The translations under genes and the position numbers were made by a program. A stretch of DNA of 64,000 bases from Paenibacillus zeisoli (GTDB taxonomy: Bacteria > Bacillota > Bacilli > Paenibacillales > Paenibacillaceae). This document shows, one piece after another, positions 26,889 through 35,705 of this stretch. Under the pieces are notes generated by a model, which was not told where the DNA came from, searched no databases, and saw nothing but the letters and a program-made list of their open reading frames with translations. How positions within the stretch are numbered: the stretch's first letter is position 1; each line of letters opens with the position of its first letter. The stretch is from assembly GCF_003994465.1 (NCBI RefSeq), contig NZ_RZNX01000001.1:310001-374000 (forward strand). The letters run 5' to 3'.

Positions 26889-26993
26889 ATGGATACCTTC
26901 ACATTTCAAGATATGGGTTCGATCCAGAGAGAACAGCTCGGCAGTCAAGTTCCACTTGAGCTATTTCGCACCATTGAAATTCGGATTAAATAA
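26889..26993 (+). CDS. 34-residue ORF, possibly the N-terminal remnant of a larger protein
   Basis: A short frame starting at ATG 26889 behind a purine-rich GGGAGAGAGGG stretch, encoding a peptide with DMGSIQREQLGSQVPLELFR. That reads like the N-terminus of a longer V4R (4-vinyl-reductase-like) protein that stops early at 26993. It is the first ORF downstream of the Fnr box and precedes the DUF2249 gene by 21 bases. It may be a real small gene, a leader or a truncated remnant; I cannot decide between these. Confidence 0.35.
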   Translation: MDTFTFQDMGSIQREQLGSQVPLELFRTIEIRIK

Positions 26994-27013
26994 TACTTAG
27001 AGGAGGTTACCCT

Positions 27014-27265
27014 ATGCTTGATATTAATTATAATGGGCAGATCGCGGTTATCGATCTGAGGAAGAATATTCTTAAGGGCGAACACCCTAAATCGGAAGTT
27101 ATGGAATTTGCCAAAAAGGCAGAGAAAGGTACAATTCTGGAGCTGCATCTGCCGCATGCAGCACAGCCGCTGGCTGCTGCGCTGGAGGGAATTGGTTATC
27201 CAGCTGTAACTCATCAGCTTGGTCCCGATCATTTCCGGATGATGTGTGTAATAATGGATAAATAG
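27014..27265 (+). CDS. DUF2249-like small protein
   Basis: An 83-residue soluble protein with the TusA-like fold pattern of DUF2249 (IAVIDLRKNILKGEHPKSEVMEF, then LELHLPHAAQPLAAALEGIGYPA). Such proteins accompany nitric-oxide, nitrite or hemerythrin genes under Fnr or NO regulators. AGAGGAGG lies before the ATG. Its position about 190 bases after a perfect Fnr box, with a cupin next, suggests an oxygen- or NO-responsive unit. It lacks the TusA active cysteine. Biochemical role unknown. Confidence 0.7.
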   Translation: MLDINYNGQIAVIDLRKNILKGEHPKSEVMEFAKKAEKGTILELHLPHAAQPLAAALEGIGYPAVTHQLGPDHFRMMCVIMDK

Positions 27266-27293
27266 ACAACCCAAATTTTAGGAGGAATTAGAA

Positions 27294-27635
27294 ATGGAAA
27301 AGAAAACTTTAGCTGAATATACGGAATACCGCAGCGAATCATTCACGAAGAAAATCCTGTTTAAGCAAGGAGATAATGTGGTATTCATGCTGCACTTCAT
27401 GCCAGGTCAAGCACTGCCTGCCCACAAGCATCCCGGGGCCGATGTGTATATTCTGGTCACCGAGGGAAGCGGGGAGATGACGGTTGACGAAGCCGTTGTT
27501 AAGGTATCCAAATCAGAGGTTGTACGTGTTGAAGGCGGGGAGTTATTCGCATATACCAATACGGGAAGCGAGCCTTCAAGCCTATATGTGGTTCTGACCA
27601 AAATCCCAGATGAGCGGTATACTCAGGAAGTATAA
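27294..27635 (+). CDS. Small cupin-domain protein
   Basis: A 113-residue single cupin barrel. Motif 1 is PGQALPAHKHPGADVYILVTEGSGEMTV split around the metal histidines (HKH), and motif 2 is weaker (VRVEGGELFAYTNTG) without its usual histidine. Cupins of this size bind a metal and may act as sensors, isomerases or dioxygenases. AGGAGG precedes the ATG by seven bases. It is 28 bases after the DUF2249 gene and probably co-transcribed under the Fnr box. Confidence 0.85.
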   Translation: MEKKTLAEYTEYRSESFTKKILFKQGDNVVFMLHFMPGQALPAHKHPGADVYILVTEGSGEMTVDEAVVKVSKSEVVRVEGGELFAYTNTGSEPSSLYVVLTKIPDERYTQEV

Positions 27636-27742
27636 TAAGCAGGAAATTTAGATAGAAGGATGCTTGCGCCTCTTTGGAAAATACAGTAAACTGGCATAGG
27701 AATGTCTGTTCGGCATTTCTAATAATCCAAACGAGGTGCGGT

Positions 27743-28174
27743 ATGATCGTAGGAATGTATCCTTATCTTGTAACGAATGGAAATGGACAAGAAGCTGTGA
27801 AGTTTTACGAGTCTGCTCTAGAGGCTGAAGTACTGGCCGTACAAACCTTTGGAGATATGCCGGATAATCCCGAGCATCCTACACCTCCGGAAGCCAAGAA
27901 CCTTGTGCTGAATGCACATCTCAAGGTGGGCAATACGGATCTGATGCTTTCCGATAACTTCCCGGGACAACCTTACCAGATTGGTTCACAAGTCACGATT
28001 GCACTAACCGTTAACGAAGCCAAGAAGGCTGAAGAGATCTTCGCCAAGCTTCAGGAAGACGGACAGGTTATTATGCAGCTACAGGAGACATTCTGGAGTC
28101 CGCTGTATGGACAATTAACCGACAAATTCGGTGTAACCTGGCAGATATCCACCTTAGGAGACAATTACAAATAA
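27743..28174 (+). CDS. PhnB/VOC-family protein (glyoxalase-like)
   Basis: About 143 residues with the paired beta-alpha-beta-beta-beta modules of the vicinal oxygen chelate superfamily: YLVTNGNGQEAVKFYESALEAEV at the start, LMLSDNFPGQP in the middle, and FWSPLYGQLTDKFGVTWQIS at the end, which is characteristic of the PhnB/DUF1428-like group. The frame is open from 27674, but the ATG at 27743 follows GAGGTGCGGT. Enzymatic function of most PhnB-like proteins is unknown. A terminator follows directly. Confidence 0.88.
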   Translation: MIVGMYPYLVTNGNGQEAVKFYESALEAEVLAVQTFGDMPDNPEHPTPPEAKNLVLNAHLKVGNTDLMLSDNFPGQPYQIGSQVTIALTVNEAKKAEEIFAKLQEDGQVIMQLQETFWSPLYGQLTDKFGVTWQISTLGDNYK

Positions 28175-28185
28175 CTTTACAGAAC

Positions 28186-28209
28186 AAAGCTGCCCAGGCA
28201 GCTTTTTTT
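28186..28209 (+). terminator. Terminator after the PhnB-like gene
   Basis: AAAGCTGC pairs with GCAGCTTT around a 4-base loop, continuing into seven T residues. Confidence 0.88.
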
Positions 28210-28290
28210 ATTTTCTTTTTAATATGATAAATATAGACCAAAGGGGAAGCTTGCCTACAAAAACAGTCTCTGTTATCATCAGATTAACTT

Positions 28291-28305
28291 ATTAAACGTG
28301 TTAAT
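28291..28305. promoter_or_regulatory. Candidate operator before the ROK regulator
   Basis: ATTAA-N5-TTAAT, a perfect inverted pair about 33 bases before the ROK start codon. AT-rich palindromes are typical ROK-repressor sites, so it may serve autoregulation. Confidence 0.35.
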
Positions 28306-28338
28306 TAAGTGAATCATGCGGCTAAAGGTGGTGAGAAA

Positions 28339-29367
28339 TTGAGTGATCTAACTACGCATCCGAAAGAGATTCAGAAGGCCATCCTGCGGGACATTCGCTC
28401 ACGGCTTATTGAGGTCCAAAGTGCAACAAAGGCTGAATTGATGGAGAAGTTGGGAGTCAGCTTCCCGACTATTAGCAAGTTCATTTCACAGATGGAGAAG
28501 AGTGGAGAAATTATTCTTACCGGGATGGATGAATCAAACGGCGGGAGAAGAGCGAAGCGGTATACATACAATCCTGAATATATGCTTGGTCTTGCGATCC
28601 TTCTGGAGAGGAAGGAGTCACACTATACGATCTTTAACTGCAAGGGAGAGATACTGGAGCAGGGACAGACTTCCAGCGTACTGACAGGAGAACTGCAAGA
28701 TCTTGTGCAGCAGATTGAGCATATCATCTCAAGGAACCCGAAGATCCGGTCTGTCGCTATTGGAGTTCCTGGTGTTGTTCATCATGGCCGCATTCTCTAT
28801 ATCCCGGACTACGAGCAGTTTCAGAATTTAGATATCAAGAGCTATTTGGAAGAGAGGCTGCCCGTTTCGGTTGTTGTGGAGAATGATATGAATGCTGCGG
28901 TACTCGGATATCAATATAACAGGCGGAGACAAGATCGACCCTCATTAATCTATTTGTATTTTGGTCAGAACGGCCCGGGATCTGGCATTATGATTAATGG
29001 GGAACTGGTTCGGGGAAGTTCATTTTTTGCGGGGGAGGTCTCCTTCATACCCTTGTATGATCATTGTAACTTTCAACAGGCCTTGAGTGCGGAAGGAGAT
29101 CAGCACCAACCTCATGCGCAAAGTAAGAGGGTAGACGCAATCAGCCGCTTAATCGCAGCGTTTACAGCCATTGTCAATCCCCACACGATTATATTCACTA
29201 AGGATGAGGTTAACCGGGCCCTCCTAATTCAGATTGCTGAACAAAGCAAAACCTATATTCCGAAGGAGAATCTCCCGGAGCTGACAGCAAGTGACTGGAC
29301 ACAGGATTATTTAGTGGGACTTCAGACCTTGGGAATTGGGATCATGATTTCGGAATCGCATAATTAA
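28339..29367 (+). CDS. ROK-family transcription regulator (NagC/XylR type)
   Basis: About 342 residues: an N-terminal winged helix (AILRDIRSRLIEVQSATKAE, then GVSFPTISKFISQME) and a C-terminal actin-like ROK sugar-sensing domain (VAIGVPGVVHHGR, VVENDMNAAVLG, GSGIMINGELVRGSSFFAGEVS). The usual ROK zinc-cysteine cluster is not evident. The start is probably TTG 28339 behind AAAGGTGGTGAG, although GTG 28309 is in frame. It precedes an MFS sugar-type transporter by 25 bases and probably controls it in response to a sugar. Confidence 0.85.
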   Translation: MSDLTTHPKEIQKAILRDIRSRLIEVQSATKAELMEKLGVSFPTISKFISQMEKSGEIILTGMDESNGGRRAKRYTYNPEYMLGLAILLERKESHYTIFNCKGEILEQGQTSSVLTGELQDLVQQIEHIISRNPKIRSVAIGVPGVVHHGRILYIPDYEQFQNLDIKSYLEERLPVSVVVENDMNAAVLGYQYNRRRQDRPSLIYLYFGQNGPGSGIMINGELVRGSSFFAGEVSFIPLYDHCNFQQALSAEGDQHQPHAQSKRVDAISRLIAAFTAIVNPHTIIFTKDEVNRALLIQIAEQSKTYIPKENLPELTASDWTQDYLVGLQTLGIGIMISESHN

Positions 29368-29392
29368 TTACTACAGACAGAGGTGTAATTTA

Positions 29393-30589
29393 TTGGCTAC
29401 TTTTTTTCTGATCATCATCTATTTGGCCTTCATTAGTCTAGGACTTCCGGATTCCTTGCTGGGTTCGGCATGGCCTGTCATGCAGGTAGATTTCAACGCC
29501 CCGCTTGAGACGGCGGGTCTGTTATTTATGATCGTAGCGGCAGGGACGATTGTATCCAGCCTAATTAGCGGGTCGGTACTAGAACGATTTGGTACAGGGA
29601 AAGTGACGCTTGTAAGTTGTATCATGACAGCTGGAGCCTTAACGGGCTTTGCTTTCTCGCCCTCGCTGATCTGGTTAATCTTGTGTGCCATTCCACTTGG
29701 ACTGGGAGCGGGCGCTGTAGATGCAGGCCTCAATAATTACGTTGCGGCGCACTACAAAGCGCATCATATGAGCTGGCTGCATTGTTTCTGGGGAGTAGGA
29801 GCTACACTGGGCCCTGTGATTATGGCGCAGTTCATCACTGGACAGAATTTATGGAGACAGGGTTACCTTACCGTAGCGGGAATACAAGGGGTGTTGGTTA
29901 TCATTCTATTCCTCTCACTTCCTTTATGGGATCGTGTTGCCCGCCAGAGCAATGTCTCAACCTTGGAAGCTGCTGGTGATGGACATGATGAAAAAGAAGA
30001 TATACTTGGCAATTCTACGAAACCGATTCAGATCAGAGGAGTCAAGCTGTCCATGGTTACTTTTCTGCTGTACTGCGGGGTTGAAGCTGGAATAGGCTTG
30101 TGGGGAAGCAGCTTTCTGGTGGGTCTCAAGAATTTGCCGGCAGCTGAGGCCGCAAGCTGGGTGTCCTCTTATTACGGAGGGATTACCGTCGGAAGGTTCA
30201 TTACAGGTTTCATCACCTTTAAGGTTAGCAATCGTCATCTCATTAGGGCAGGTCAACTTACCGCACTATTCGGAGCTCTTCTTCTAGTTCTCCCCTTGCC
30301 GACTGTATTTTCTCTGGTTGCCTTTATGGTAATAGGACTAGGATTGGCTCCTATATATCCGTGTATGCTTCATGAAACTCCTGTACGTTTCGGGACGAAA
30401 CATTCACAGAAGATTATGGGTTATCAGATGGCGGTAGCCTATACGGGCAGCACATTCATGCCTCCGCTTCTGGGGCTGCTCGCTTCCTTATGGAGCATAA
30501 GCGTATTTCCTTACTTTATCTTCATATCTGCTGCCGCGATGCTTCTTTTTTCAGAGAAATTGAATGCTTTTCTAAGTCGGAGAATATGA
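29393..30589 (+). CDS. MFS transporter, sugar type, paired with ROK regulator
   Basis: A 398-residue carrier with about twelve hydrophobic segments starting at the N-terminus (ATFFLIIIYLAFISLGLPDS, helix 1). Segments GAGAVDAGLNNYVA and WLHCFWGVGATLGP resemble FucP/YfkF-like sugar facilitators. The start is TTG at 29393 after AGAGGTG. With the ROK gene just upstream, this looks like a regulator-transporter pair for an unknown sugar or glycoside. Confidence 0.85.
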   Translation: MATFFLIIIYLAFISLGLPDSLLGSAWPVMQVDFNAPLETAGLLFMIVAAGTIVSSLISGSVLERFGTGKVTLVSCIMTAGALTGFAFSPSLIWLILCAIPLGLGAGAVDAGLNNYVAAHYKAHHMSWLHCFWGVGATLGPVIMAQFITGQNLWRQGYLTVAGIQGVLVIILFLSLPLWDRVARQSNVSTLEAAGDGHDEKEDILGNSTKPIQIRGVKLSMVTFLLYCGVEAGIGLWGSSFLVGLKNLPAAEAASWVSSYYGGITVGRFITGFITFKVSNRHLIRAGQLTALFGALLLVLPLPTVFSLVAFMVIGLGLAPIYPCMLHETPVRFGTKHSQKIMGYQMAVAYTGSTFMPPLLGLLASLWSISVFPYFIFISAAAMLLFSEKLNAFLSRRI

Positions 30590-30744
30590 TTTGTTAGATT
30601 TCACCACAAAATTTTGGAAATAGTAAAATGCTTTATTATATGATATATAATTTCGGACAGACTTAATCCGTAAGTTACCTGTTTAACAAAGAAGGATTAT
30701 TGGGTAACATTCATAAGATGTGGATGAATAAGAGGAGGACTTCA

Positions 30745-32193
30745 ATGAGAACAACGCGCACATTCTTAATCTTTATGTCTTTGCTGTTCCTGGCTCTGGC
30801 AGGAGTTCCTTATGGAACGGCAGCAACTGAGGCAGCACCGGCCTCGGAGAAAGTATATCAAATCGGTACAGATACTACATTCGCTCCATTTGAGTTCCAG
30901 GACGTGAATGGCAAGTACGTAGGAATTGACATGGAGTTAATGGAAGCCATAGCGAAAGACCAGAACTTCAAGTTCGAGATCAAATCCCTGGGCTTTAACG
31001 CGGCTGTTCAGGCACTGGAATCCAATCAGGTTGATGGTGTCATTGCGGGCATGAGCATTACCAACGAACGTAAGCAGAAGTTCGACTTCTCTGATCCGTA
31101 TTTTGATTCCGGTGTAATTATGGCCGTCCGTGAGGACAACAACGAGGTCACCAATTATGAAGATCTGAAAGGGAAGAAGGTAGCCGTAAAGACGGGTACA
31201 GAGGGTTACACTTTCGCTGAGTCTGTCTCGTCCAAATACGGATTTACGATCGTACCGTTTGATGATTCTTCTCAAATGTACGACGATGTGAAGACCGGGA
31301 ACTCCGTCGCGTGTTTTGATGACTATCCTGTGCTGGCTTATGGAGTGAAGCAGAAGAATGGACTGAAGACGGTAACCGACAAGGAGAAAGGCGCTTCCTA
31401 CGGCTTCGCGGTAAGTAAGGGCCAGAACAAGGAGCTTCTTGAAAAATTCAATGCGGGTCTGACTAATCTTCGTGCTAACGGGGAGTACCAAAAGTTATTG
31501 GATAAGTATCTCGGTAAAAATGCAGTAAGTACTGCGAATCAAAGCCGCTGGGGACTAGTTAAGAGCTCCTTGCCAGCTCTATTTGTAGGTCTTGGCAAGA
31601 CCCTATTGTATACGCTGATCTCGCTATTCTTTGCATTTATTCTGGGATTAATCTTCGGATTTATGAAGGTGGGGCGGAATAAATGGCTGCGGGGCATTGC
31701 TACTGTATTTGTAGACTTGTTCCGGGGAATTCCGCTGATTGTACTTGCATTCTTCATCTATTTCGGTATTCCTCAAGCTTTGGGTTTCACGATGCCGTTG
31801 TTCCTGGCTGCAATCCTAACGCTTAGTCTCAATGCTGGTGCCTATGTGACAGAAATTATTCGCGGAGGAATCCAGTCCATTGACCGCGGTCAAATGGAGG
31901 CGGCAAGATCTCTCGGCCTGCCTTACCGCAAGGCCATGATCAAAATTATTATTCCGCAGGCCATACGTGTAATGATCCCTGCGTTCATTAACCAGCTGGT
32001 AATCACGCTGAAGGATACATCTATACTTTCGGTAATTGGCTTGGTGGAACTGACACAATCAGGAAAGATTGTCATTGCAAGAACCTTCGCTTCGTTTGAT
32101 ATTTGGCTCACGGTTGCGGTAATGTATCTTGTCGTCATTACAGTACTGACCAAAATCTCGAGCCGTCTGGAAGGAAAGGTGCGTCATGGGTAA
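30745..32193 (+). CDS. Polar amino-acid ABC transporter, fused binding protein and permease
   Basis: A 482-residue fusion. Signal peptide residues 1-28, a glutamine/polar-amino-acid binding domain (about 35-260; [27 protein letters not shown]) and a HisM/GlnP-type permease (about 275-480) with the loop [20 protein letters not shown] that contacts the ATPase. The ATG at 30745 follows AGGAGG; the frame opens earlier at 30700. Fusions of this GlnPH type are known in Firmicutes. It overlaps the ATPase gene by eight bases. Confidence 0.92.
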   Translation: MRTTRTFLIFMSLLFLALAGVPYGTAATEAAPASEKVYQIGTDTTFAPFEFQDVNGKYVGIDMELMEAIAKDQNFKFEIKSLGFNAAVQALESNQVDGVIAGMSITNERKQKFDFSDPYFDSGVIMAVREDNNEVTNYEDLKGKKVAVKTGTEGYTFAESVSSKYGFTIVPFDDSSQMYDDVKTGNSVACFDDYPVLAYGVKQKNGLKTVTDKEKGASYGFAVSKGQNKELLEKFNAGLTNLRANGEYQKLLDKYLGKNAVSTANQSRWGLVKSSLPALFVGLGKTLLYTLISLFFAFILGLIFGFMKVGRNKWLRGIATVFVDLFRGIPLIVLAFFIYFGIPQALGFTMPLFLAAILTLSLNAGAYVTEIIRGGIQSIDRGQMEAARSLGLPYRKAMIKIIIPQAIRVMIPAFINQLVITLKDTSILSVIGLVELTQSGKIVIARTFASFDIWLTVAVMYLVVITVLTKISSRLEGKVRHG

Positions 32194-32920
32194 AATCAAG
32201 GTACAAGGTCTTAAAAAGAGCTTTGGAGCTAATCAGGTTCTGAAAGGAATCGACATGGAGGTGCAGGAGGGAGAGGTTGTATGTGTCATCGGGCCATCGG
32301 GTTCAGGCAAGAGCACCTTCCTTCGATGCATCAACCGGTTAGAAGACATTACTGCCGGTACGGTAGTTGTAGATAACTCGGATATTAACAATCCCAAAAC
32401 GGACATTAACAAGGTTCGCGAGAATATCGGGATGGTGTTCCAGCATTTCAACCTGTTCCCGCATTTCAATGTTCTTCGGAATATTATGTTCGCCCCGCTT
32501 GAGCTGGGCAAGCAGACCAAAGAGCAGGCTCGCGCTACAGCACTGAAGCTGCTCGATCAAGTCGGCCTGTCGGATAAAGCGGATGCTTATCCGAGCCAGT
32601 TGTCGGGCGGCCAGAAGCAGCGTGTGGCGATTGCCAGAGCCTTGGCGATGAATCCGGACATCATGCTGTTCGACGAGCCAACATCAGCCCTCGACCCCGA
32701 GATGGTCGGCGAGGTACTCGGCGTGATGAACGATCTTGCCCGCGAAGGCATGACCATGGTGATTGTTACGCATGAAATGGGCTTCGCGCGTGAGGTGGCC
32801 GATCGTGTCATCTTCATGGATGGAGGCTATATTGTTGAGGAAGGGCCGCCAGAGAAGGTATTTGGCAGTCCGCAGCATGAGCGTACCATCAGCTTTTTGG
32901 AGAAAGTGCTCAAAGCATAA
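32186..32920 (+). CDS. glnQ: Polar amino-acid ABC transporter ATPase
   Basis: A 244-residue ATPase with Walker [11 protein letters not shown]-loop in [10 protein letters not shown], signature LSGGQKQR, Walker B IMLFDEP and H-loop [14 protein letters not shown], typical of the GlnQ/HisP group. It overlaps the end of the fused permease gene, so the pair makes a complete importer. The substrate is probably glutamine or a similar polar amino acid. The symbol rests on family resemblance. Confidence 0.92.
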   Translation: MGKIKVQGLKKSFGANQVLKGIDMEVQEGEVVCVIGPSGSGKSTFLRCINRLEDITAGTVVVDNSDINNPKTDINKVRENIGMVFQHFNLFPHFNVLRNIMFAPLELGKQTKEQARATALKLLDQVGLSDKADAYPSQLSGGQKQRVAIARALAMNPDIMLFDEPTSALDPEMVGEVLGVMNDLAREGMTMVIVTHEMGFAREVADRVIFMDGGYIVEEGPPEKVFGSPQHERTISFLEKVLKA

Positions 32921-33172
32921 TTTTCAGCAAATATGAATTCAAAGATCTAATTGAACCCTTTCCGGAATTCAATGCATAAAGTCATTAGTTTGGCTGGACT
33001 TTGGCGTTGAAGACAGGGGAGGGTTTTTCGTGTGCCTGTATAGTACGTTTCACCCAATTAACTCCACCCGTACACAAGTACGAATTAATAGGAATAGCCT
33101 ATATAACTCGCTATTATTTCATTCTACACTTGAAGCGTAATCAGGCTATAAACCAAGAAGAGGAGTGATTCA

Positions 33173-34102
33173 ATGTTCATTCAACCAGCTGCTAAAGTAT
33201 TTTGGACAAGGTTGATAGCTGCCTTAGTAATTCTGCTAGGTGCAACTATGATGTGGCTTCAACCTCTGAAAGCTGCACAAGCTGAAGTTAACCAGGACCG
33301 TCACAGCCTTGGATTTGCCCAAAATGTATACGAAGTGAAGCTGGGAGAAAAGATCAATGTATCCCTTTTGTTAAAAGGAAAAGATCGGAATGAGGACGTA
33401 ACTACTGTTGCAGAAATTTTTACTTTCAATCAGCGTATAGCAAAGAGTTACGACCACGGCGTAATCGAAGGAATAAACCCTGGGACCACATACTTATATG
33501 GAAACTATCATAATACTATTTATGATACAGCTATAGCAGAAGTCCGGGTGGTAGGAGAACCTCCCGAGGATCTTGAACTTAAGTTCGATTCAGATGAGTA
33601 CAGCATGGTTCCTGAGGAACCTGTGGAGTTCAGAGTAACGGCTAAGGGAAAAGATGGTGTGGTAAAAGATGTAACGGGAGACGTAATGTTAACATCGGAT
33701 CATTTCCATGTAGTCTCATTCTATGGTCATGACAACATTTATGAAATATTTAGCGATATTCCAGGCGAGGCTACAATAACGGCGTTATATCATGGCAAAC
33801 TCGCGATAGCTAAAGTAACTTCTTATAAACAGAACCTCAAGTTAAAACTCGATTCGGAAGAATATAGCTTATTGGCAGGAGAACGACTGGACATACAACT
33901 TACGGCTACGCACCCGAACGGAAGAACTGAAGTTATTGGTCCAGGACGTATACAATATTCTTTCACTGACAATCCTGATGTAGCATGGGTGAACAAGATT
34001 ACGGGAGAACTTATAGCATTTGGTCCAGGAGAGGCAACTGTTACCGTCAAATACAGAGATTTTACAGCGTCTGCAAAAGTATACGTATATCCCAAAAAGT
34101 GA
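33173..34102 (+). CDS. Exported protein with bacterial Ig-like (Big2-type) repeats
   Basis: A 309-residue protein with an N-terminal signal sequence (membrane core about residues 14-30, alanine-rich cleavage region near 36) and three repeat-like beta domains of 80-90 residues. Repeats carry LELKFDSDEYSMVPEEPVEF and LKLKLDSEEYSLLAGERLDI as matching openings, and end in Big2-like phrases such as FGPGEATVTVKYRDFTASA. There is no sorting motif or membrane tail, so it is secreted or loosely attached. It starts behind GAGGAG. Function unknown. Confidence 0.82.
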   Translation: MFIQPAAKVFWTRLIAALVILLGATMMWLQPLKAAQAEVNQDRHSLGFAQNVYEVKLGEKINVSLLLKGKDRNEDVTTVAEIFTFNQRIAKSYDHGVIEGINPGTTYLYGNYHNTIYDTAIAEVRVVGEPPEDLELKFDSDEYSMVPEEPVEFRVTAKGKDGVVKDVTGDVMLTSDHFHVVSFYGHDNIYEIFSDIPGEATITALYHGKLAIAKVTSYKQNLKLKLDSEEYSLLAGERLDIQLTATHPNGRTEVIGPGRIQYSFTDNPDVAWVNKITGELIAFGPGEATVTVKYRDFTASAKVYVYPKK

Positions 34103-34205
34103 CTTAGGCTCATCGGACTGATGGAATTAACGAATGAAATGTGTCCCTCCGTAACAAGCTAACCGTGTAGTATATTTAGCTCAGACCCAGAGGAGGATAC
34201 CTGTA

Positions 34206-34334
34206 ATGGCTGATCAGAAGCGAAGAGAAGAAGCTGCCTGGAAGTCACGTAAGCAACAAAATCATCCCCATGGTAAAATCAAATCGCTGAAAGAATTATC
34301 CAGCGAGTATGATGCGGAACATACTACACATTAA
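34206..34334 (+). CDS. 42-residue basic protein, small conserved type
   Basis: A short gene starting at ATG 34206 behind GAGGAGG (34191-34197). The peptide is highly charged (MADQKRREEAAWKSRKQQNH at the start) and then has HGKIKSLKELS. This resembles the tiny DUF6254-type proteins of Bacillales, recalled from memory. A terminator follows its stop, supporting a real independent gene. Confidence 0.65.
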   Translation: MADQKRREEAAWKSRKQQNHPHGKIKSLKELSSEYDAEHTTH

Positions 34335-34350
34335 TATTTGAGCAATACGA

Positions 34351-34385
34351 AGCGGCTGCTGGTCATTTGATCAGCGGCCGCTTTG
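34351..34385 (+). terminator. Terminator after the small basic protein gene
   Basis: A long stem (about 15 bp with wobbles; AGCGGCTGCTGGTCA against TGATCAGCGGCCGCT) with a very short loop and only a short T run. Confidence 0.6.
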
Positions 34386-34407
34386 CTGTGATAAGCAGAG
34401 GATTAAC

Positions 34408-34497
34408 ATGGATATTACCTGGTATGAACGGGTTATCTTAAGAAAGCTATCCCAGTTCCAAGATTGCATGGGATTGATTAAGGGTAAGAAGTGGTAA
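34408..34497 (+). CDS. Possible 29-residue ORF
   Basis: ATG 34408 with a weak AGAGGA site opens a short frame (MDITWYERVILRKLSQFQDC and nine more residues). It could be a small peptide gene, but there is no family or context support beyond the ribosome site. Confidence 0.25.
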   Translation: MDITWYERVILRKLSQFQDCMGLIKGKKW

Positions 34498-34547
34498 CTT
34501 AGAAAATTAGCAGAAATTCCCCATTTATATCAGGAGGTTAGTAATCT

Positions 34548-35705
34548 ATGACGTCAATAACCAGCAATCCCGCAGCTGCGATCTTGGGAATTGGAACCGC
34601 CTTGCCCGCTCATTCTATCGCTCAAGCTGACATCGCCGAGCTGATTGCATCTTCTCTGCAGGACAGCCCTGATTTAGCCCGCTTTGCCAGAAGAATATTC
34701 AGATCATGCGGGGTTGACACGAGATATACCTGCGAACCCAGTTATCTGGGATCTCCGGAAGATTGCCGTTACTTACCTATAGGAGACCATTCCAATATCC
34801 CCACCACTAAGGAACGAATGGATACATATAAAAGAGAGGCCTTACCACTTGGGCTGCAGGCCGCTAAGCAGGCGATGAACGAAGCCTCCATGTCCCCGGA
34901 GCAGATCACACACCTCATTACGGTCAGCTGTACCGGACAATATCTGCCGGGACTTGATGTCATGCTGATTCGTCAGCTCGGACTATCTCCCCGCGTTAAC
35001 CGGCTGCCACTTATTTTCCAGGGATGTGCAGCTGGTCTAAAGGCGATTCAAATGGCTAGAGATGTCGTACTGGGAGCCCCAGGGTCACAAGTGTTGGTAG
35101 TCTGCGTGGAGCTGTGCAGTCTGCATTTTCAACCTGCCAAGGAAAGAGAAGCTTTGTTCGCTGCTTCGTTCTTCGGGGACGGTGCTGCCTCCTGTGTAAT
35201 TGGAAGTCCGAAGGAACACCATTCGAACAATATGAACCTCGGTAGAGGTTATTCCGTACTGCTACCTGATTCCACTGAGGATATGACGTGGGAGGTGGGG
35301 AATACGGGTTATGATCTGTATCTGTCACCGCGAATCCCCAAGCTGCTGGGTACACACCTGAAGTCTGAACTCGCTCTTCTTCTTGGAGGAGACAAGCTTC
35401 CAGAGCTTTGGGCTATTCATCCGGGTGGCCGTGGTATCGTGGATTCGGTTCAGGAGGTCATGAATCTTACGGAGGAGCATACCAAATTCAGCAGGGATGT
35501 GCTGCGAAATGTGGGCAATCTGTCTTCAGTGACGATTATGTTCGTACTGAATGCTATGCGTCAGGAGATGAAATCTGAGGGCAGGGAAGAAGCGGATGGA
35601 GTAGCCATGGCTTTCGGACCTGGACTTACCGCTGAGCTCATGCGGTTTACTTATATACCGGCTTATGCAGCTGCCAATAAGGAGCAGAATCATGCCCTTC
35701 TTTAG
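34548..35705 (+). CDS. Type III polyketide synthase (chalcone-synthase-like)
   Basis: A 385-residue homodimer-type ketosynthase. The Cys-His-Asn triad is visible: cysteine in LIFQGCAAGL (near 160), histidine in LWAIHPGGRG (near 290) and asparagine in LRNVGNLSSVT (near 322); GFG-loop-equivalent AFGPGLTAE is near the end. Bacillus relatives (BpsA/BcsA) extend fatty acyl starters to alkylpyrones or resorcinols. AGGAGG precedes the ATG. The methyltransferase gene overlaps its end by 14 bases. Confidence 0.93.
   Translation: MTSITSNPAAAILGIGTALPAHSIAQADIAELIASSLQDSPDLARFARRIFRSCGVDTRYTCEPSYLGSPEDCRYLPIGDHSNIPTTKERMDTYKREALPLGLQAAKQAMNEASMSPEQITHLITVSCTGQYLPGLDVMLIRQLGLSPRVNRLPLIFQGCAAGLKAIQMARDVVLGAPGSQVLVVCVELCSLHFQPAKEREALFAASFFGDGAASCVIGSPKEHHSNNMNLGRGYSVLLPDSTEDMTWEVGNTGYDLYLSPRIPKLLGTHLKSELALLLGGDKLPELWAIHPGGRGIVDSVQEVMNLTEEHTKFSRDVLRNVGNLSSVTIMFVLNAMRQEMKSEGREEADGVAMAFGPGLTAELMRFTYIPAYAAANKEQNHALL

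Noticed and set aside
30937-31491. 184-codon minus-strand frame opposite the amino-acid transporter gene
   Set aside because: Shadow frame with no recognisable domain; the plus-strand fusion protein is unambiguous.
32921-33172. Riboswitch or small RNA in the gap after glnQ
   Set aside because: Only weak AT-rich repeats were visible and no known aptamer core or terminator could be drawn.
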